A DNA stretch of 64,000 bases from Druceiella hillmani (Eukaryota; Arthropoda; Insecta; Lepidoptera; Hepialidae), in the NCBI GenBank assembly GCA_039881145.1, contig JAYKKI010000159.1, positions 1-64,000 on the forward strand, read 5' to 3'. Below the pieces are notes generated by a model that saw only the letters and a program-made list of their open reading frames with translations, made no database searches and was not told the origin of the DNA. The position numbers and the translations under genes were made by a program. Shown here in pieces: positions 49,978 through 61,739 of this stretch. Within the stretch, counting starts at the first letter, position 1. Each line of letters begins with the position of its first letter.

Positions 49978-50160
49978 ATGAGTTAGATTGGATTAATTTG
50001 GGCTTAGCTTGATTTAGATTGAGTTGAGTTAAATTGTGTTAGGTTGGATTAGATTGGGTTAGGTTAGACTAGTTTGGATTAGATTCGATAATTTTAGCTC
50101 ACATTGAATGAGGTTTGATTATGTTTGATAAAATTGGATAACGTTGTGTCAAGTATTTTA
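49978..50160 (+). repeat. degenerate GGATTAGATT/GGGTTAGGTT run
   Basis: Repeated 5- and 10-bp units such as TTGGATTAGATTGGGTTAGG, a loose TTAGG-like satellite absent from copy A. The orientation is TTAGG-like on the + strand, opposite to the 12.2-kb array. Confidence 0.6.
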
Positions 50161-51017
50161 GTTAGTTCTTTAATTGGAACATATTCCCTGATTCATCGTT
50201 TTTCAGCAAAGTGTTCAAAATGTGGTTAAAAAGTCTTAAATTTTTTTCAACTCACATAATGATTCAAAGAGGCCTTGTTCCATTTTTCAGTTTTACATTT
50301 GACAAGATTGTGTTTTAGTGGATAAAAAACCAATGTCAATAAACGTTACTTATTATGTTATATATTTGGTCACCTTTATTTTTTGAAAGGTCATTGCTAT
50401 CGACTGAGGGCGGTAGTTTGATTTTTATTTAAACAGTTTGAACAATCAAATTCTTTTTAATTCATTAGGTATGCAGCTTTTTACAGACCACTAAACTTGA
50501 TTTACTAACACAATCGTCCAAACCACTGTGGATTTAATATGTAAGTTCCATGACGGGGTGGTACCTACTACTAAGTAAATTACTCTTTGGAATATTATTG
50601 GAAATTATTTAACAACACTTGTTATAAGTTTCATATTCGCAAAACAATACTAAGTGTAGCATCTAAGGTACATAATAGCAGATAAACGACTACTGAAGAA
50701 ACTAAACTTACACTTTTAATCCACAATATATTTTAATAAAAAGAAGATTCTTTTCAATATTTTTAATAATGTTAGATTGTGCTCAAATTATACAAGATTG
50801 CAGAATAATTTTTAATGGGTTGATAGAAACTGGCTTTTCGTTACGGTGCTGGTTTGTTTATTTTTTGAAAGGAACGTTATAGAAATGGTATCCAATCTTG
50901 CGACTTCCGAAAGCTAAAAAACTAGTTCCGTTATTAAAAATGATGAAATGAAAAAGAATTAAGACTTATTACCATTCGTTCCATTTCAATAAATATTATT
51001 ATATTTACTGTGTTCAG

Positions 51018-51190
51018 CTGACCGCGTGGACGAGAAAGTAGTGCGGCGAAACATTGTACGTAATGGTATCCGTGTAGTGTAAGGCACCACTAATGTAGGG
51101 GCGCCGGGAGCAGCGGGTGTAGCAGTGACCCTCTCCCGCCCTCGTCTGCTTGAAGAACTGGCGCGACCGTGCACACGCGGCGGTGATCAT
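51018..51190 (+). pseudogene. arrestin-like exon relic 2
   Basis: After the acceptor CTGTGTTCAG the frame reads ADRVDEKVVRRNIVRNGIRV and V, then TAA. This fits the arrestin block AExxDEKxHRRxxVRxGIRxVQ that directly follows the region in relic 1. After the stop the same frame has GVAV and RPRLLEELARP, and a GGDH end. These may be remnants of xPFLLSxGxxxLEAxLDxxxxxHGD with indels. It is strikingly GC-rich. A minus-strand open frame of 58 codons over the same bases is a shadow. Same strand and order as relic 1, 3.8 kb downstream. Confidence 0.55.
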
Positions 51191-51884
51191 TAGCCTGTCG
51201 CATCCAGCGGTTATACGAAGATACGCAGGTTAGCTGATGAGAGTCCAAGTTGTAACATTTTTAAGTTTATTCCATAAAATATTTACGTCGATTTAAGCTA
51301 AAGCTCAAAACAATTATAAATTGAGTTCACGAAGAAATCTCTATTGATTTTCGTTTGAAATGTTGAGACACATTTGATTTATTAACAGAGATGGAGTTGG
51401 AATTATAGATTTAATGATGATATATAATACAAAGGGTAATAGTGATATTATAATCCTTATCAAGAACAGATCACTAGTACTGTTAACAGTTTGGCCATCA
51501 ATCGTACTATGTCCAACTAAAAACTCTTGCGATGTCAAAGAATACTGTATTGACCTTTCGATACAATAAGACTGGCTAGAAATGCTTTTCTACTTTGCCT
51601 TAACAAGAAATAATACGAACGTTTTTTTTCAAACGTATTTATAATAAAGAAGGTCTCAATCTGAAAATTAGTATAAATACTTACTCGCGCACCCATGTAC
51701 TCAAACAGGCACGTGCAGGACCGCGCGTGTGCGCGTTTGCTAAGTGAATTTTAGAGAAATTGTTTGTATTGTTCGCAGTAACTGTGCATTGTTCTTTTTT
51801 CTTTAATTAATTTCATTAACTTATTTTAAAAACTCCATAAAAATATTCAATAGAAAAAGCCATAATTTCTCGTCTTCCCCCAAG

Positions 51885-51961
51885 TTAGACAAGTTGGCTG
51901 ACGAGAAAATGGCCATCACAGAGGACGACAATTATGAGACGAGTCTTTGCGAAGTAGCGAA
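51885..51961 (+). pseudogene. exon-like segment, copy 2 (DDNYETSLCEVAK)
   Basis: It is preceded by a good polypyrimidine acceptor (TTTCTCGTCTTCCCCCAAG) and followed by GTGAGT. It reads LDKLADEKMAITEDDNYETS and LCEVAK and is paralogous to 42,849-42,927, with similarity running into the downstream intron. Its place 0.7 kb after arrestin relic 2 and its hydrophilic, acidic composition would suit the disordered arrestin tail, but this is inference. Confidence 0.45.
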
Positions 51962-52081
51962 GTGAGTTTCGTGGGTAACTTTGAATTAATTGAAATCAGT
52001 ATTTGGTGTTCTAACTTGATTGACATACGATAAAGATATAATTAATAATAATTTTTTACAGATAAAAGATTTTCACTCATG

Positions 52082-52696
52082 TAAAGTGCTTTGACATACA
52101 AACGGATGGACATCAAGTAATCCCATAATGGTTTCATTTTTTTTTTCACGCCACCACTCAGACTTGTTTAGCGAACTTCTTAAAACCGCTCAATCCCAAT
52201 AAATGTATGGATGGCAACCATATTTTCAGCGCTCTTTTAAGTTAACAAACGCTTTTTTATTCGTATTTTCATCATTTTCAACATATCACAGGCACAACAA
52301 GTACTATATAAAGTCCTAAAATAAACAATCCGTAGCAGTAAGTTCCGGCAACCTAGCGAGGCATTTATACCGTCCCCATATACCCAGACATTGATGATGA
52401 ACTAGATATTAAATCTCCTTGTGACCTTATTGGTGGAGTGTAATGGAGATCCGTCATGCTGAAACGACATATCAAACCTATTCCGTAGAAGCCAGTTACC
52501 AACATTGTCAGCAAGCTTTGTTCTAATAAAACCTTTAGAAGAATCCCGTTTAATAGACTTTATAATAGTGTCGGTACCTTATAGTCGGCACTTAAATATT
52601 CTTTTACCGTCTTTGCGATGGTGCGCATTGGGGCAATCTATTTCCCGACAACAAAATCAATAATTTTTTATTTCTCTAAATGCTTTTCTTAATTTC
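52082..52696 (-). mobile_element. Tc1/mariner-type fragment, copy 1
   Basis: It is an inverted near-identical copy of 58,123-58,737, both about 615 bp. On the minus strand it encodes the same relic transposase region around FQHDGSPL. It has no visible TIRs of its own and is probably truncated at the same points as its partner. Confidence 0.85.
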
Positions 52697-55376
52697 AGCG
52701 AGCTTTGTGCAATACGCATATATACTAATATCTACACAAATAACGGAAAATTCTATGAAAATTCGTCACAGGAAACGACCTTGTTATTGTATCCTAGAGA
52801 CAAAGATTATTTTTTTTCCCTTTGCTATTGTTAATCGTGTCGACGAAGAACAGAGCAACTGTACTTATTCCACAAACCAACGAGAATAGACCTGGTGGCA
52901 TCTTGCCATCCCGAGTTACTGGTACATGTGGCCTACAATGCGGATTACATTTCAGATTCAATCAGCAATTACTCGTGTCACGGCATAAAAATAATATATT
53001 CGAGCGTATTAAAATTTTTTTGTAATACTTATGTAAACAAATTACCATGACATGAATTGTTATAAGGCGCACAATGCAAGCAAATGAAAACAAGTTAATG
53101 CTGCGAATTACGAATTGTGCTGCTGTGAAAAAATTATCTATTTCATTGATCGAAAAAAGAATAAATTGGCTTATAAAGGATGGATTTTTTTAGTTAAATG
53201 TATAGTCGGCTAAGTTAAAAATTGCGTTAATATAATCTCTAATAATAAATGATAGTACATATACCATACACCAGTCAGCATATTAATTCAAGTAAAAAGA
53301 TCACAGTAATCGTTTAAAAATAATGACAATGAAAATTGATGAATTTCAATATTTAGTTCAAAATGTGTTAATTGAATTCGTACTTATAAGTAGTTTTGAA
53401 TACCATCAAATTAATATTGGACACCGCCTTGAATGAATTCATTGATACCAGTCCGGCAAACTTTTGCGGAAATAACATGAACAAACTAACGTTAAAATAG
53501 AAAAAAATACATACATCAAAGTCAATACTCTAAATGTATCGTAGTTAGTAATGAAGTTATCTACCTATACGAATATAAAGCTTGTCATACAAAAATATTT
53601 AATGTTAAAACTATAGAATTTTGTTCAATATCAAATTAATAAATATTCATATACCCGATATAGGTATTGCGGTACTTGAGAGATGTTCAAATACTAGTCG
53701 AGATAAGGATTTCATTACTGCCATCATCGATGTAAAAAGGGAAGATACGGGTACGGGATACGGAAAAGAGAAGAATATGACAGTCGTCTCCTCTACGTAA
53801 ATATAAAACGGGCAGAGGTACAACTACACGTACACAAACTCTCCAGCGGCATTACCAAATTGGCTTCATGTAAAATTAACCGAAAGAGACAAAGCGATGC
53901 ATAGTAACTGTAGTTCGAGAGAATAAGTAAATTGACAATTTGCACGGAACGCAGTGCTAGTACTACAATTTCTCACGGTGCGGCGGTTACGCAAGCGCTT
54001 TCATTCAAACATGACAGTAATAAAAGAAAATATTGTTTTGAAAACTTATAACATTTTTATGTAATTACGCTTGAAAAGTAAATCCATGTGTCCTGTTTTT
54101 GTTTTGTGAATGATTGATGTATGTGGCAATAGCACTAGAAAGCATTATTGGATCAATTTGATTGAAAATATTGGCAATTCTAATTTTAAAAACCCCGCGT
54201 CTATACGACCCGCAGGTCTATGAACGACTGAATTGAAAAAAAATCATCTAAGTCTGCCCCTAAGTACCGTATCTTTCCTTTTTCATTGATGAGTGCCATA
54301 CAATGTGGATTTTAACGGTCGATATTAAATGGAAACCCAGTCAGTACTGTCATAAATACTTTAAAATTGTGAAATACATTTTCAAAGAAATTAATAGCAA
54401 TTTAATATAAACAAAACATAAACACTGTGTGTAATGTTTATATGTTACTAACCTGTATGGCATGGCAACTGCGCACGATTCGCTGTGTTCATATAGCTTG
54501 AGCCGCGTTTCCATATCCTTCTCTATAAATCAAAACCATATTGCCAAGTCGCCAAATATTCCATGTTACGTATCCTATGACACACAATGATAAAAAGTTA
54601 AAATTAAACATTCAAAATTAAAATTATGTTATGAATTCTGTGGATGTCACAATCATACATTCACTCATGTCACGAATTCTGTCGATTAACAATGAGACGA
54701 AATAAATAAGCGAAATATCGAGGGATTTTACAACATAAAATACACCTTTCCGGCAAACTTACCGCGAAATAACCACAGAATAGATACGATAGAGAATTGA
54801 CACGATCCATACTAGCCCGTATAAAAAAAGAGTACCACTTTTTCATACATGGCGAAACGCTGTCAAAGTAACTCCCCTTTCCCCTCACCTCACTTCTCCT
54901 GACCAAAGACTTGTGCAATTATTATTAATGCCCATAGATGGCGTAATTTCTTACTCTCTGTTGATCACAGATGGCGTTATCAAAGAAAAAAATAATTTTA
55001 ATCCATAAATTTATTAAAATTATAAAAATATTTCACAAGAGACAAATATGAAAGTAACAATACTATACAATTTAATATAATTTAAATATCATTACTATGA
55101 GAATACAATTCAAGAAACTTTAAATAAAATAGAAAATACAATTGTAAATAGTATCAGGCGTCTCCAGGTAGCACTCTGGAATCAACTAGGTGGTAATTGC
55201 ATAAATGAAAGTGGGCAACTCCTCAACAACTGAAAACAAGCAAAAACATACAAAAAGCAGACATGATTATAGCAATATCTATTAGTGGTTGGAGTATATT
55301 TTCAAACTTTTCTCAAAACCCCACGCTTGGCCAATAAATAATGATTCTTTTGATAAAATTAGTTTTAACATTTGTT
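52697..55376. other. spacer with no recognised gene
   Basis: An open + frame at 52,822-53,025 includes a GC-richer stretch (ENRPGGILPSRVTGTCGLQC) that may be a repeat-derived peptide; I do not recognise it. A TATAAAA-like motif occurs near 53,800 and a GC-richer patch follows to 54,010, without a coding region behind it. AGATGGCG occurs at about 54,937 and 54,971. Confidence 0.4.
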
Positions 55377-56534
55377 TTATTTTATACTTTCCATATTACT
55401 ACGCCGCATAGGTTTCCGCAATTTTCTTAACTTCCGTCTGAGCTGCTGAATCGTCTTGTTCTGTTGACGAATCTTCCTTACAAGTCTGGACCTCTTCAGC
55501 TTTCCGCCTTTTTCGCTCTTCAACGATCCAGACCCCAAAGACGCTGCCTCTAAGTGCACGTCTTCCTTTAATTATAATAAAAGTTGTATTCATAACATGT
55601 GTTATTTCAAAATTATACATGATGTTTACATGACATATTCAGTTGTGCAAGCAAAAAATGAGTGCATAATAATATTATGGTATTATTACTTAAATAACTT
55701 TAGACATAAGGTCTTGCTGATAGTTTCCTGTCGCAACTGTGCCTGAGCTTGTGCTTGGTTGTTCGACTGCTGCTCTGGTTTCTTCAGTTGGTGATGGCAA
55801 CTACTGGCTCGGTGTAGCGTTACTATGTAATAATTTCCTAGGCTGAAAAGTTTTAAAGTTCTTATTAGTAAAGTGTCGTCCGCAGATTCTATGTTTAGTT
55901 AGGTCTGAGGGGGTCATTCCAAGTAACTGCCCAATTCTCCCTGCCACACAATTTCAGCCACGCTTTTGCCCTGCAAAAAAAGAAAACACATAACACATAT
56001 TTATTTCAATCAATCCGCCTTTTCCATTCTTTTAATTGGAAGAAAACTTACAACAAACAACGTTTGATTAAATATAAATGCTGCTCACAAATTTATTTAG
56101 TAAAAAATTCTATTTGGAAAACCAATTTACTACCGGCGAATACACCCAACTGTGTGACAGAAGTAATTTCTCGGATTTTTCTGACAAGAAAAAACTTTGT
56201 CACAAAATTGTAATTTGTGTGGTAATATTTTTAAAATCCATATATAAATATCGTCGATAATTAACTAAAACATCTTTTAGTATAAGTTTTCTTTTAAACA
56301 AAACAGTGAAAATTCGTTTTAACCCTAACTTTGCAACTCTTCGAATTAAATTTTGACAAACAACTGCAACGTCGCAATTGCTTTGCGCCGTTAGTGTATA
56401 CAATTTATATTAATTTTTGAAATGTTGTATAATAAGCAATAATGGATAACACTTACCGGCTTTCATTATGAGGCAGGGAAAAAAATTACATTTTGTCCTT
56501 TGTCGGAATTACACCCCGGTACAATACACGCCAT
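55377..56534 (-). pseudogene. THAP-domain protein, three exons, frameshifted
   Basis: Exon 1 (56,534-56,457) starts MACIVPGCNSDKGQNVIF, with the CxxxxC half of the THAP zinc finger. One extra T in a T7 run shifts the frame, after which the bases read SLPHNES, and GTAAGT follows. Exon 2 (55,970-55,699) follows TTTTTTGCAG and reads AKAWLKLCGREN, then after a one-base shift LGMTPSDLTKHRICGRHF, which supplies the CxxH half (C-G-R-H), and RKLLHSNATPS. A TAG interrupts before a serine/threonine-rich linker. Exon 3 (55,565-55,377) follows ATTAAAG and encodes a basic coiled coil (RKIRQQNKTIQQLRRKLRKL), ending SNMESIK. THAP proteins bind DNA and include P-element transposases; no transposase core follows here. 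It could be a small host THAP gene or a transposon regulator. Confidence 0.85.
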
Positions 56535-57246
56535 TACAAAATAAAACAAAAATATAATAAAACTTATAATATTAAATGCGTGTAATATGTTTTTGCGCAG
56601 TAAATATCTGTCACTCGTTTCAAACAGACTCAAGTGTTGAGCGGTTTCTGTCTGTGTTTTCTAAAGTATTCGTAGCGTCTCTTGCATGGTGACACATAGC
56701 CGTCGCTAGAGGTCGCTGTACACTTTTAAATTTGCCGCCAATTTCCTTAAGAGATGCTGTCACCGAATCGAGTACCTGCTTGACCACCCCCTGGGAATAA
56801 CTAACAAGGAATGTTTATTCGGCTAGACGAATTATGTATTCTACGTAGCAACAAATGAATTATTTGTTGTCTCTTTCATACTTAATGATATAGTTTTTAT
56901 ATACAGAAGATGACCATCGTTTCCGCAAGTAAATTTTTTGCTTTCACGGGAAACTCGATCTGATTATGATTCTTATGACATAGATATAAGAATGATTTTA
57001 CTTTGATTTCTATTTAGTTAAGAAATAATGCAAAGATCCAAATGTGGCAATATTCGGCCGAGCAAATTCAAATATTTACAACTATACCTGCGACAAAACT
57101 TCTGATTTTTTAAAATTGATTTTTAATATTCGGTTTAGAAATACCTACATGGTGAAATAGAAGGATTCATTAAACCTCAAGCGGTCAAATCTACCTCGTA
57201 AAATTAAATTTCTTTCTATAACGCTTTCTGTGGTAATTTTAAAAGA
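56535..57246. other. upstream region of the THAP pseudogene and spacer
   Basis: The first 200 bp upstream of the THAP ATG are the likely old promoter. No distinct core promoter motif stands out. The rest is AT-rich with no gene recognised. Confidence 0.4.
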
Positions 57247-57321
57247 CGGAACCCTTACAAGAACCGTCACGTATTTGTTCGTCAGTTTGTTTGCTTGCGT
57301 GCCACAGCTATTTTTCTCATA

Positions 57322-57373
<52 letters not shown>

Positions 57374-58026
57374 TTCGTGGTGTACATGACCGATCAGCGT
57401 GGCGAAGCGCCACGGATGCTTCATATCCCATTAAGATGTCATGGGATATGGAGAGAAAATGCAAGAAGAGATGCAATAGGTTGACGATAATCTTTAACTT
57501 GGTGACGTGAATAAAATAATCAAAGTATATAATAATTCAATATTAATTAATATTTATTTACATTCATTATTTAAATAAAATTTATTTCATTATAATTGCC
57601 GTTGTATTAATACATTTAATGTTAACCGGCTTCTTTAGGCTTAATGTTTCACTACTATATCCGACTTCGACACTTTGACATTTGACCGAAGTTTGCTTTT
57701 TTTTGGAAACATCGCTAAATAGCCAAATGGTAAAAACGAATCCATAGTTTCGTAATGCCTATCCGTCTGTCTTCTTTGTCTGTCACACATTTGTAATTTT
57801 TACAGTTTAGACCCATGTTAATGAATTTTGCATGTATAGAAGATATCAAATAGAAGATATATTGAATTAATATGATTACAATTAACAAAAGATGTTTTTA
57901 ATGTACCTCCCTATATATGTGAAGTGGAAACAATTTTTTTTCATACGGCGCATTCAGTAGTGTACCTTTGGCCACGTCTTTAAAAAATATGTTGGGGTTC
58001 TATTTAACATCGTTCAGGGTTCCGTA
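57247..58026. repeat. possible MITE or LINE-derived repeat with ACGGAACCCT ends
   Basis: GACGGAACCCTTAC at 57,247 faces AGGGTTCCGTAGT at 58,015. ACGGAACCCT is frequent in Lepidopteran interspersed repeats, and CCGTCTGTCTTCTTTGTCTG (57,763) is a companion motif I associate with them. A (TA)n tract lies inside. Confidence 0.35.
57324..57373. repeat. (TA)n microsatellite
   Basis: TA run with one TGTA interruption. Confidence 0.95.
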
Positions 58027-58122
58027 GTAAACTAGAAGTTCGTCCGTATTTTTTTTTCGCATATCTTAACGTTGAATAATCTTTTCAGACGCGGCTCCGT
58101 TTGCAAAATATCCCCCACCATC

Positions 58123-58737
58123 GAAATTAAGAAAAGCATTTAGAGAAATAAAAAATTATTGATTTTGTTGTCGGGAAATAGATTGCCCCAATGCGCACCA
58201 TCGCAAAGACGGTAAAAGAATGTTTAAGTGCCGACTATAAGGTACCGACACTATTATAAAGTCTATTAAACGGGATTCTTCTAAAGATTTTATTAGAACA
58301 AAGCTTGCTGACAATGTTGGTAACTGGCTTCTACGGAATAGGTTTGATATGTCGTTTCAGCATGACGGATCTCCATTATACTCCACCAATAAGGTCACAA
58401 GGAGATTTAATATCTAGTTGGGCGAACAATATCTGGGTATATGGGAACGATATAAATGCCTCGCTAGGTTGCCGGAACTTACTGCTACGGATTGTTTATT
58501 TTAGGGCTTTATATAGTACTTGTTGTGCCTGTGATATGTTGAAAATGATGAAAACACGAATAAAAAAGCGTTTGTTAACTTAAAAGAGCGCTGAAAATAT
58601 GGTTGCCATCCATACATTTATTGGGATTGAGCGGTTTTAAGAAGTTCGCTAAACAAGTCGGAGTGGTGGCGTGAAAACAAAAACGAAACCATTATGGGAG
58701 TACTTGATATCCATCCGTTTGTATGTCAAAGCACTTT
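58123..58737 (+). pseudogene. Tc1/mariner-type transposase fragment, copy 2
   Basis: One frame from about 58,300 reads TKLADNVGNWLLRNRFDMSF, then QHDGSPLYSTNKVTRRFNI, a stop, IWERYKCLARLPELTATDCL and a stop. This follows the insect transposase pattern FQHDGAPPHF..xVRxFLxxxFxxRWIGRGGP..WPARSPDLTPLDFFLWG, keeping the catalytic Asp of QHDG and that of LTATD. Several in-frame stops inactivate it. It is inverted relative to 52,082-52,696 and almost identical to it. Confidence 0.85.
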
Positions 58738-60529
58738 TTCCAAGAAACGGTTCGAGATATCAAGTTCAAATTTATATACTGAAGTTTTTTGGTTCACGAA
58801 ACAAAAAGTTGCGGCCCTATAAAACTTTTTTCAGTGACGCGATAATCTGCTCACTGATTGACTGTAGGATGCTTCTGATGGACCGTGAAAGTTGGCATAA
58901 TAGAGAATTTTATAATACTTCCAAAGGCAAGAATATTAAAATCAGTAATTTCCAAATCAATGTGGAATTATATATATCCTAACTAGTTTGTTTTTACGCC
59001 TGTGAAAAGCATAGCAGGTAATATTACCTGCTAAGTTGTTAAAATTAATAGTTGTGCAAATTGTGTTATTAGAAATATTTTGTACCCTTAACTATTTATA
59101 GTGTCTATATGTGTACGGATCTCTCAAATTACGAGTTCTAATCGTGTCTGACATTTTTTTCGTTATTAACAGGTGCCAATATAATTTAGATTTGAATTAA
59201 ATTTACGTCTCATATTGATTATAGAAAATTGTGTATTTAGTTACATATGTTGTCTATTCATTAACATTGAGATAATTAAGTAACATTGAGATAAATGGTT
59301 ACAGTATACATATTGTTATTATATGGCTATAAAAGATATTTGTGAGAAAACGATAATTATGGGAATTGATATTCGCACTGGAGAATTGGCTGGACTGAAG
59401 ATTGCGTTTATGATTGCGCATCCATGTCGTTTAGACCGGTCGGCATTGATTGCGTTACAAAATTGTCTTCGTTAAACTGCGTTCGGAATAGTTCGAGACC
59501 ATTGCGTAAATTGTATTTTCTTTACTTGACTCAAACATTTAGGGTTTTACAGATTTGCGTAAGATAATTTTGATTCCAAAATATTCAGCTATGTAAATGA
59601 ATGGTCACATTAAAATAATACTATATAGTCATTGAATAAAACACGTATTTTATGCACACTCCCATATAATTTTACATTGGGTATACTCGGGATGGTGTCT
59701 CAGTACTCCAGGCATATTGCGGATTTATCTGTTCATCAATGATACTATTTTTGAATATTATTTATGGGTGATATATCACGAAGCACGTAACTGTTTTATG
59801 AATATGTGTATATATAGTATTTATACATATACCGTACAGTTTTATTTGCGAAACCTAATATATTCAAAGTTTGTATTATTATAATTTTTAGTATCGCATT
59901 TTTCCTCAGTTTTATTTCATACGATGGACTTTAAATGTTTAATTACAAGATAAATAAAATTAGTTTTTACATTTACTGAATTATGAATGGATATAAAAAT
60001 GAAAATGTTTTTTTTGAAACTCAGACGGAAGGGGACAGTCTCACAACTCTTTAGACAGGAACACTGTTGGAAACTGTCGGTAAACACCATCATATGGTTT
60101 CTATAATATAAATTATTACTTGACAACACAATAGTTTCAACAATTTTATTGTGCAAGTTGTAAATAAATTATTTTCATCGCGTCACCAATGTTTGTCATA
60201 AATGGCCCAGTTCTGAACTATATTTTCTTTCATTATTGTAACTCATCATTGATCAGTGTAACTTTAGGTTATTGTTGGATATGAATTAAATACTTACAAA
60301 TATAAAAATATAGTTTCGATCTACACAGTGCTGCATTTTTCTCAGCAAATGTCGGTACATTCCAGATATGAGAATCTAACTTATTCTATATTTTGGTTCC
60401 ATAAATAATGAATGATTAGTTGTAAAATTAGGTAGTATATTTAAAACATAGCAAAGTGATGAAATTTTCAGAGTGAAGTCGGAGACAATGCGTATCATGC
60501 GGAAAATCTAGCCCTGAGGTAATCCAGTT
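58738..60529. other. AT-rich spacer
   Basis: No gene or structured repeat recognised. An open + frame at 58,671-58,982 starts inside the mariner-type copy and continues into unassigned sequence. Confidence 0.5.
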
Positions 60530-60599
60530 TGTAACAATATCTGCGAGAGTACGTTAAAGGGAAGGTAAAAAATGTGCAGATTACATCAGAAGCAAATCT

Positions 60600-60790
60600 C
60601 TAACCATTTAAACTGCGCCCTGTACTCAGAAACATTGTCAAATTTCTCGAGGCCGAAAATGTAGCGAATGCACGAATTTTGAAATTTGTCTCACTTATTT
60701 AAGCAGTCTTCAGTACTATTCGGATAGCATACATCTCCATAGTCAAGCGATGGCAGCAATAGTTTTAATTTTAATATTTGTTAGTTTGTA
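60600..60790 (-). pseudogene. non-LTR retrotransposon reverse transcriptase, C-terminal fragment
   Basis: From about 60,770 the minus strand reads LLLPSLDYGDVCYPNSTEDC, a stop, then DKFQNSCIRYIFGLEKFDNV and SEYRAQFKWLEI. It matches the region after the RT fingers/palm in Jockey/CR1-type LINEs (LPHFDYCDVVY...LQxxQNSCIRFIFGLxKYDHVSEYRxxLxWLPI). The fragment is short and contains stops. The next stretch down to 60,530 may continue it with shifts. Confidence 0.8.
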
Positions 60791-61314
60791 ATTTGAAAGA
60801 CTTTTTAGAAATTTTGAAGACTTTTTAGAGAATATATTCAGTTGAATATTTTACGATTACCGTCATTTATCTAAGGTTGATTGAATTATCTTATTATTTT
60901 TTTTTAAACAAGAGGGAACGCCTAACAAAAAGAAATAAGTAGAGTGCGATTGTTTCACAAAACTTGGATTCGGAATTCTTCGGGATAAAAATTTAAAACT
61001 TTTATTAAGACTTATAGAGTGACATCAAAACAATTTTAAAAATGATACGGGAAACAGCTTGAATAGCTTTTTGATTAGGAAAAAGACAAAACAACTTTTT
61101 AATGAGATTTACAAGAAGGATATTTTTAAAGAAATCTTTTAAAAGACCATCAAAAATGTTCAGTAAAGTCTTTAGTATGTCATCTCCTTTACGGGGTATA
61201 TATCTTTAAAGCGTTTTACAATCGCAACCCGCTACCATTATTTTCCAAACACGTATATCACAAACGAGAAAAAAAAATAGAATAACATTTAGTAAATACA
61301 TCACGTAATACGAA
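60791..61314. other. AT-rich spacer
   Basis: No gene or repeat recognised. Confidence 0.5.
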
Positions 61315-61550
61315 CTTTACTCGTACTTAACAGTTTTGTTAATGATTCAAATTAGTCTAATCTGGTTGACAATTTAAGTAAGATTTTTACACAGCTTTAC
61401 CTGTACTTAACAGTTTTGTTAATAATTCAAGTTAGTCTAATCTGGTTCACAATTTAAATAAGATTTTTACCCAGCTTTACTCGTACTTAACAGTTTTATT
61501 TATGAGTCAAGTTAGTCTAATCTGGTTGACAATTTAAATAAGAGTTTTAC
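61315..61550. repeat. 80-bp tandem repeat, 3 units
   Basis: Units start at 61,315, 61,395 and 61,475. Each contains CTTTAC, TGTACTTAAC or CGTACTTAAC, AGTTAGTCTAATCTGGTT and AATTTAA.TAAGA. Divergence between units is a few percent to about ten percent. Confidence 0.95.
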
Positions 61551-61739
61551 ACTTTGGGGAATTAATTTGCTAGCTATAAATATTGGACCAGCATTAACAC
61601 TTACAGGGTAAACATAATTTCGAACTTGTTAGTTGTTTCTTTGAATCTCCAAAAGAGTTTTATTCTGTTTTATTTTATTATGAGTAACAAAAAACGACAG
61701 TATGTAGGACTGACCATATGTTACTTATACCAGAAGTAA

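Larger units (their letters stand above)
49465..51430 (+). repeat. diverged duplicated segment, copy B
   Basis: Partner of 7,870-9,260. It is longer because of extra sequence at 49,975-50,160 (a GGATTAGATTGGGTTAGG-type degenerate TTAGG-like run) and the 173-bp exon at 51,018-51,190. Confidence 0.75.

Noticed and set aside
51014..51190. Minus-strand 58-codon frame (MITAACARSRQFFKQT...) as a GC-rich gene
   Set aside because: The plus strand of the same bases fits an arrestin exon with a proper acceptor; the minus frame matches nothing I know and is explained as a shadow.
53795..53830. TATA-containing promoter before a GC-richer patch
   Set aside because: No coding sequence or known LTR follows, so a TATA-like string alone is not evidence.
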